The notes beneath the pieces are model-generated. The model saw only the letters and a program-made list of their open reading frames with translations. It made no database searches and was not told the origin of the DNA. The position numbers and the translations under genes are program-made. Below are positions 59,980 to 64,000 of a stretch of DNA of 64,000 nt, piece after piece. The stretch is from the NCBI RefSeq assembly GCF_002100115.1, contig NZ_ANBM01000011.1, positions 1 to 64,000 on the forward strand, read 5' to 3'. The stretch comes from Anaerovibrio sp. JC8 (GTDB lineage: Bacteria > Bacillota > Negativicutes > Selenomonadales > Selenomonadaceae). Numbering within the stretch: the stretch's first letter is position 1; each line of letters begins with the position of its first letter.

Positions 59980-60020
59980 TAAAAAATCCACTACCAAAAA
60001 AGTAGGTAGTGGATTTTTCA
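59980..60020 (-). terminator. Terminator after the YjfB-like gene
   Basis: AAAAATCCACTACC / GGTAGTGGATTTTT, a 14-bp hairpin with T-run on the minus strand. Confidence 0.88.
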
Positions 60021-60033
60021 TCTTACGGTAGTC

Positions 60034-60228
60034 TTATGCCATAATATCAATGTTCTGGCCGATACCGGTCATGGCTGCTACATCAGCAGCCCCCATTGCA
60101 TCAAGCATACCATCCATCATTTCAGTCTGGGTATCCATGGCCATTTTCATTACAGCAGTGCCAATACTCATTGCATCCTTTTGCTGATGCATATCTACTG
60201 ACAAAGCAGCAATGCTCATTATATCCAT
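60034..60228 (-). CDS. YjfB-family putative motility protein
   Basis: A 64-residue protein: MDIMSIAALSVDMHQQKDAM, then SIGTAVMKMAMDTQTEM and a short C-terminus ending NIDIMA, the pattern of PF14070 YjfB_motility, small proteins often in the SigD/flagellar regulon. Function unknown. GGGAGTG precedes ATG 60228; it starts 5 bp after the stop of the upstream membrane protein gene, so the two are one transcript. Confidence 0.82.
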   Translation of the reverse strand: MDIMSIAALSVDMHQQKDAMSIGTAVMKMAMDTQTEMMDGMLDAMGAADVAAMTGIGQNIDIMA

Positions 60229-60233
60229 AGGAC

Positions 60234-60491
60234 TCACTCCCCTTTCTTGTATATCCGCCAATTTACTGCAGCAGCCACTGAGGTAAGTACAGTACAAACT
60301 ATGAGCATGATGTCAGCTCCACCTCGCACCATTGCTTCCAATATGTTCAGCACTGTCAAAATACCAAACATTATAGCCGCTTTTCTGTAGAATCTTGGCG
60401 TCTTGCCTTCATCTCTGTAGGCTTTGAAAATCAGGAAAAAGACCACCAGTGATGCCACCAGTAAAAACATTGCAATATAACGTGGATCCAT
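60234..60491 (-). CDS. Small two-to-three-helix membrane protein
   Basis: An 85-residue protein with three hydrophobic segments (about 5-22, 40-60, 65-80) separated by a positively charged loop (KAYRDEGKTPRFYRK). No family recognised. GGAGGTT precedes ATG 60491. Co-transcribed with the YjfB-like gene. Confidence 0.65.
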   Translation of the reverse strand: MDPRYIAMFLLVASLVVFFLIFKAYRDEGKTPRFYRKAAIMFGILTVLNILEAMVRGGADIMLIVCTVLTSVAAAVNWRIYKKGE

Positions 60492-60589
60492 CAACAGGAA
60501 CCTCCAAACAATACAATAATATCAAAAACAGAGACATTGTATCACAAACTATATCGTCATTTCCAGTAAAAAACTTTATTAACAAACCT

Positions 60590-61960
60590 TTATTTCAGCT
60601 TCTTTCTGAGCTCCTGAGCCTGCTGGTTTTCCGGGTCCAGCAGCAGCACCCTGTCAATGTCTCCCAGGGCCTTGGACTTCTCGCCCACGGAATTATAGAA
60701 AATTCCCCGATAAAGGTAAGACAACACAAACTTGTCATTAAGGGAAATGGCCTTGGTGAAATCAGCCTCGGCAGCCTCATTCTGTCCCAGATACGCCTCG
60801 GCCACGGCCTTATTGATCATGAACTGCGGCGTTCTGCCGCCGTCCAGCTCCACCGCCTTGGTGAACAGCTCCAGGGCCTTGTCCGGCTGGTGCATTTCCA
60901 GATAGAGACAGCCCTCATCATAATGGGAGACAGGGTTGTCAGGAGTCAGCTCAAGGATTTTCTGAAAATCCGTAAGAGCCTTGTCAAAATCTCCCATATC
61001 CCTGTGCAGCATGGCCCGCGACTGATAACCCAGCTCGTAATCCGGTGCCAGCTCTATGCACTTGTCAAAATCCCTCATGGCCTCCTCATAGCTTCCCACC
61101 TTGCGGTTGGCCAGGCCTCTGGCATTGTAGGCCAGGGCATTGTCCGGCTGAAGCTCCAGAGCCTTGTTGAAATCCGCCATGGCCTCCTCAAACTGCTTGG
61201 ACTCCATGTAAAGGTAGCCTCTGTTGATATAGGCATTGACATTCTTCGGATCCACGCTGATGGCCGCATCAAAATCGCTGCGGGCCGCACTGAACTTACG
61301 CTGCTCCACAAAGAGCATGCCCCTGTTCAGATAGGCGGTAACGCACTTTGGATCCAGCTCCAGGGCCTTGTTGTAATCCAGATTTGCGGAAGAAATATCC
61401 GGAATCTTGGAATACATAATCGCCCGATTTACATAGCTCATGGCCGTCGGGGACTTCTCCACCGCCAGGCTCATGGCCTTCACGGCTTCATTTTCCCGCC
61501 CCGTATCAAAGTACAGCTTGCCAAGAACAGTAATGGCATCAACATAATCCGGATACAGCTCCAGGGCACGGTTGAAGCTTGCCTCCGCACCGGCAAAATC
61601 ATTTTCCATATACTGGAAGCTGCCCTTCACATAATAGGCATCCGGCAAATTGGCATCGTAGCTCAGGGCAGTATTCAAATCCTCCTCGGCTCCGGCTCTG
61701 TCTCCCAAAAGGAATTTAGCCCGGGCACGGCTGGTATATACCACCGCCCAGCCACTGTTGGTGGACAGAATATGGTCATAGGCCTCAAGGGCACGGCTGT
61801 AATCGTGCTTTTCCATAAATGAATTTCCCAGCTCATATACCTGGGAGTCATCCAGCCCGCCAAAATCCTCCGCCCCAAGGGCAAAGGAAGGAGTCACCAA
61901 AAGGGCGGCTGCCATCAGGGGAGCAATTATTTTTCTGCCGATTTTTTTATTAATTCTCAT
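60590..61960 (-). CDS. Exported TPR-repeat protein
   Basis: A 456-residue protein with a signal peptide (cleavage near ALGA-E) followed by about twelve consecutive 34-residue TPR units (each with the A..Y.RG/..A..D...A..L.P pattern) covering residues 35-450. It should form a superhelical periplasmic or surface scaffold for protein binding. Partner unknown. Monocistronic. Confidence 0.85.
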   Translation of the reverse strand: MRINKKIGRKIIAPLMAAALLVTPSFALGAEDFGGLDDSQVYELGNSFMEKHDYSRALEAYDHILSTNSGWAVVYTSRARAKFLLGDRAGAEEDLNTALSYDANLPDAYYVKGSFQYMENDFAGAEASFNRALELYPDYVDAITVLGKLYFDTGRENEAVKAMSLAVEKSPTAMSYVNRAIMYSKIPDISSANLDYNKALELDPKCVTAYLNRGMLFVEQRKFSAARSDFDAAISVDPKNVNAYINRGYLYMESKQFEEAMADFNKALELQPDNALAYNARGLANRKVGSYEEAMRDFDKCIELAPDYELGYQSRAMLHRDMGDFDKALTDFQKILELTPDNPVSHYDEGCLYLEMHQPDKALELFTKAVELDGGRTPQFMINKAVAEAYLGQNEAAEADFTKAISLNDKFVLSYLYRGIFYNSVGEKSKALGDIDRVLLLDPENQQAQELRKKLK

Positions 61961-62141
61961 AATGCTTTAACACATTCCTCTCATTTAAAATGACACCATT
62001 CATTCTACCACCAGCCCAACCTTCCCACAATTAAAAGCCTATTAAAAAAAACACCAAAATATTATAATAAACCCTTCATATCAGCTAAACAATTTTATAT
62101 AATATAGAAAGAAATATTATACATCATCGAGGGGACAAGGT

Positions 62142-63482
62142 ATGAATCTTAATAATGTAGGCAAAACAAGTCGCATAACCACAGTTTCGGCTGTATTCCT
62201 CCTGAGTATGCTGGTGCTGGTACTGGTAATCAACGGTATCTGGCGGCAGCAGACCTCCCAGGAGCAGACCCTGGCCAAGCAGAATATTCAAAACCGTGTC
62301 AGCGAGCTGAAATACGGTATCAATGAATGTTGCGGTATCACCGAAGTCATGAACCTTATTTTACAGGAAAATGCTGAAGGAACCATGAAAGACTTCAATG
62401 ATGTGGCCAGACACATTATGAAGGACCGGAAATACATATCCTGCCTCCAGCTGGCTCCTGACGGCACCGTTACCTCCATATATCCTTTGGAGGGCAATGA
62501 GGGTGACCTTATTAACCTCTTTGAGGAAAAGCATTATGGCTCCCTGGCCGCCTACAGTAAGAACACCGGCACCATGACCCTGCAGGGCCCCTTCGAAACC
62601 CCGCACAATGAAGTGGGGCTGGAGCTGAGAGATCCGGTGTATGTCCGTGACGGCAACGGCATAAAGCAGTTCTGGGGCTTTGCCATCGCCATCGTAAAGG
62701 TGCCGGATGTATTTCAGATTTCCATAGATAACTTGAAAACCTTTGGCTATGATTACGCCCTTTACAAGACAAATCCTTTTGATGATGAAATGCGCCTTAT
62801 TACCTCCTCCCGTGGTATCATGGAGGATCCGGTGGTGGCAGAATTTGACGCCGCCGGCGTATCCTGGAGGCTGGAAATCATGCCGGTAGACGGCTGGGCT
62901 CATCCTGCCACCCTGTTGCCATATGCCCTCTTTGGACTGATTCTGGTACTGCTGCTGACAACCCTGACCTACATGGTTATGCTGCTGGCAGAGGACAGAA
63001 ACATCTTCAGCAATATTTCCCTCAGAGACCAGCTGACGGGCCTGTACAATGTCCGCTGCTTTGAGGAGGACATGGCTGCCCTGGTACGCACCAACAGCCT
63101 TCATGGTATCTTCTTCATCGATGTAAACAAGTTCAAGCACATCAACGACACCTACGGCCACCGTGCCGGTGACGATGTACTGAAGGAAGTAGCCCTTAGA
63201 ATTAAAGGAGCCTGCGACTTCAAGGTTTACCGCCTGGGCGGTGATGAATTCGCCATTATGGTGGACCAGGAAATCAAGCGCAGTGCCTACGATAAAATAA
63301 CCAACCAGATGGCCAAGGCCTTTAACCGTTCCATAGTCAGCGGTTCCAACCATATGATGGTCAGCGTCAGCATTGGCTACGCCTTCTACCCTGATGACGG
63401 CACCGATCCGCAGCAGCTTAGAGAAATTGCTGACCAGCGCATGTACAACATGAAGCAGGAGTATCATGCCAATATGGAATGA
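62142..63482 (+). CDS. CHASE-GGDEF diguanylate cyclase
   Basis: A 446-residue membrane sensor. Two transmembrane helices (about 13-32 and 265-285) bracket a periplasmic CHASE domain (YISCLQLAPDGTVTSIYPLE), followed by a GGDEF domain with intact YRLGGDEFAIM, so it should synthesise cyclic-di-GMP. The allosteric inhibition RxxD is not obvious. GAGGGGACAAGGT precedes the ATG. It pairs functionally with c-di-GMP degrading proteins such as the broken EAL protein at 8869-11462. Confidence 0.92.
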   Translation: MNLNNVGKTSRITTVSAVFLLSMLVLVLVINGIWRQQTSQEQTLAKQNIQNRVSELKYGINECCGITEVMNLILQENAEGTMKDFNDVARHIMKDRKYISCLQLAPDGTVTSIYPLEGNEGDLINLFEEKHYGSLAAYSKNTGTMTLQGPFETPHNEVGLELRDPVYVRDGNGIKQFWGFAIAIVKVPDVFQISIDNLKTFGYDYALYKTNPFDDEMRLITSSRGIMEDPVVAEFDAAGVSWRLEIMPVDGWAHPATLLPYALFGLILVLLLTTLTYMVMLLAEDRNIFSNISLRDQLTGLYNVRCFEEDMAALVRTNSLHGIFFIDVNKFKHINDTYGHRAGDDVLKEVALRIKGACDFKVYRLGGDEFAIMVDQEIKRSAYDKITNQMAKAFNRSIVSGSNHMMVSVSIGYAFYPDDGTDPQQLREIADQRMYNMKQEYHANME

Positions 63483-63524
63483 TTTTCCATCCCTAAAGTT
63501 ATTGTCAGATGATTCAAAATATTA
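63483..63524. other. Spacer between the GGDEF gene and an RNA promoter
   Basis: Short gap without a clear terminator for the GGDEF gene; the RNA promoter begins immediately after. Confidence 0.3.
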
Positions 63525-63553
63525 TTGCAAAGTGGAAATTTCTATATTATAAT
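63525..63553 (+). promoter_or_regulatory. Strong promoter of a structured RNA
   Basis: TTGCAA (63525-63530), 17-nt spacer, consensus TATAAT (63548-63553). The predicted start near 63560 opens a 310-nt gene-free region ending at a terminator. Confidence 0.75.
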
Positions 63554-63559
63554 ATAGGC

Positions 63560-63873
63560 AAATAGAGAGGTACTTGATGTTTGCACCGTCAGCACTTTAA
63601 CATATATGGTTCTATATGGTTCCCCAGCTGACGTTGATGCGCCGATAATTATTCATCTCACTTAGTTGTCTGGTAGTAGATTTATTCTGGTAGTAGATGT
63701 TAGTGACAGTGGATTGTGTGGTAACGTTAGTACCCTAGATAATTAATCAATGCTTCACTCCCGGTTGGGAGGTCCGACGACGTCAGGTACCTCTTTCCTA
63801 TATCTACTAAGAGAGATGCAGTGAATTGTATAGTTATGGTGACAGCCATCCTTTTGGGTGGCTGTTTTGTTTT
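63560..63873 (+). ncRNA. Unassigned structured RNA of about 310 nt
   Basis: From the promoter at 63525-63553 to the terminator at 63842-63873 there is no plausible gene. The ends of the first 230 nt pair: AGAGGTAC (63566-63573) with GTACCTCT (63787-63794). An inner helix joins GTCAGC (63588-63593) and GCTGAC (63627-63632), and TCTGGTAGTAGAT occurs twice at a 17-bp interval (63669, 63686). This layout (closing helix, branched core, terminator) fits a stable ncRNA or a large leader. It lacks the conserved blocks I would expect of tmRNA, RNase P, SRP or 6S RNA, T-box or cobalamin elements. Confidence 0.55.
63842..63873 (+). terminator. Terminator of the structured RNA
   Basis: ACAGCCATCC / GGTGGCTGT hairpin (one G-U/mismatch) with a TTTTG loop, followed by TTTTGTTTTG. 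Confidence 0.85.
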
Positions 63874-63889
63874 GTAAAATCATAGCCAT

Positions 63890-63983
63890 TGCGTTATAAC
63901 AAGGCTTAACAGAATACGCCTTGTTGAAACGCTTAATAGGAAAATTTTCCATAAATGGAAAATTTTGAACAACTGCGTTATAA
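63890..63983. repeat. Palindromic segment flanked by TGCGTTATAA repeats
   Basis: TGCGTTATAA occurs at 63890-63899 and 63974-63983. Between them lie two inverted repeats: ACAAGGC/GCCTTGT and a perfect 12-bp AAAATTTTCCAT/ATGGAAAATTTT (63941-63966). The right copy may be the -10 region of a promoter for a gene beyond the edge. Confidence 0.5.
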
Positions 63984-64000
63984 TTAATTACAGCAAATCT

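Noticed and set aside
59889-60033. Possible cobalamin riboswitch upstream of the ECF S component/TonB receptor
   Set aside because: The region is only about 145 bp and contains just a terminator for the neighbouring gene; no conserved B12-box sequence.
63755-63952. 65-residue minus-strand open frame at the right edge
   Set aside because: It overlaps the terminator and 3' end of the structured RNA; no ribosome-binding site or family pattern.

Overview
The window looks like the chromosome of an anaerobic, diderm (outer-membrane-bearing) Firmicute, most likely a Negativicute of the Selenomonadales. A TonB-dependent outer-membrane receptor sits beside ECF-type vitamin transporter S components, YitT proteins, a ferredoxin-dependent indolepyruvate oxidoreductase, a meso-diaminopimelate dehydrogenase, a YjfB-type motility protein and Firmicute-style promoters, terminators and a ZTP riboswitch. 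I infer the taxon from gene content only; no marker gene was compared.

Layout. 1-300: tandem promoters and boxA leader of an rRNA operon leaving the left edge. 329-4440: aromatic amino-acid catabolism (iorA, iorB, paaK, a small Cys-rich protein), interrupted by a 117-bp structured element. 4477-11609: nitroreductase-like protein, SIMPL protein, exonuclease, a free-standing divergent RNA polymerase alpha subunit preceded by a 55-residue HTH protein, and a frameshifted GGDEF/EAL protein. 11580-26800: ordinary metabolism (ddh, cobO, 5'-nucleotidase, PTS IIBC, FAD oxidoreductase, ECF S component, acetolactate decarboxylase, nicotinamidase), a tRNA-Pro, a frameshifted nitroreductase and a type I toxin-antitoxin locus.

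About 26,860-37,350 is an AT-rich accessory island (sampled rows near 30% G+C against about 50% outside). It holds an AbiL/RloAB-type ATPase plus TOPRIM-like pair, flanked by arrays of 11-bp repeats and a decayed gene, then a tightly coupled six-gene minus-strand operon: radical SAM enzyme, winged-helix-like protein, PLD-nuclease/SF2-helicase fusion, a 56-residue protein, an SMC/Rad50-like ATPase and a 151-residue acidic protein. I do not recognise this combination as a named system; it is the best candidate for an undescribed (probably anti-phage) system. The island ends about 20 bp from a core gene at a truncated Rpn-nuclease remnant.

37,375-64,000 returns to core-like DNA: an ArsR-controlled ferredoxin/NapH-like/CoA-disulfide-reductase operon, a condensation-like/cNMP-binding fusion, a BvgS-type hybrid kinase, an OFA-family transporter behind a ZTP riboswitch, DAHP synthase, MnmM, PatB, glycerate kinase, the TonB receptor/ECF S component/YitT/ACT cluster, a TPR protein, a CHASE-GGDEF cyclase and, at the right edge, an unassigned structured RNA of about 310 nt with its own promoter and terminator.

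Starts were chosen by Shine-Dalgarno spacing and are often shorter than the longest open frame. Family names come from motif recognition, not database search.
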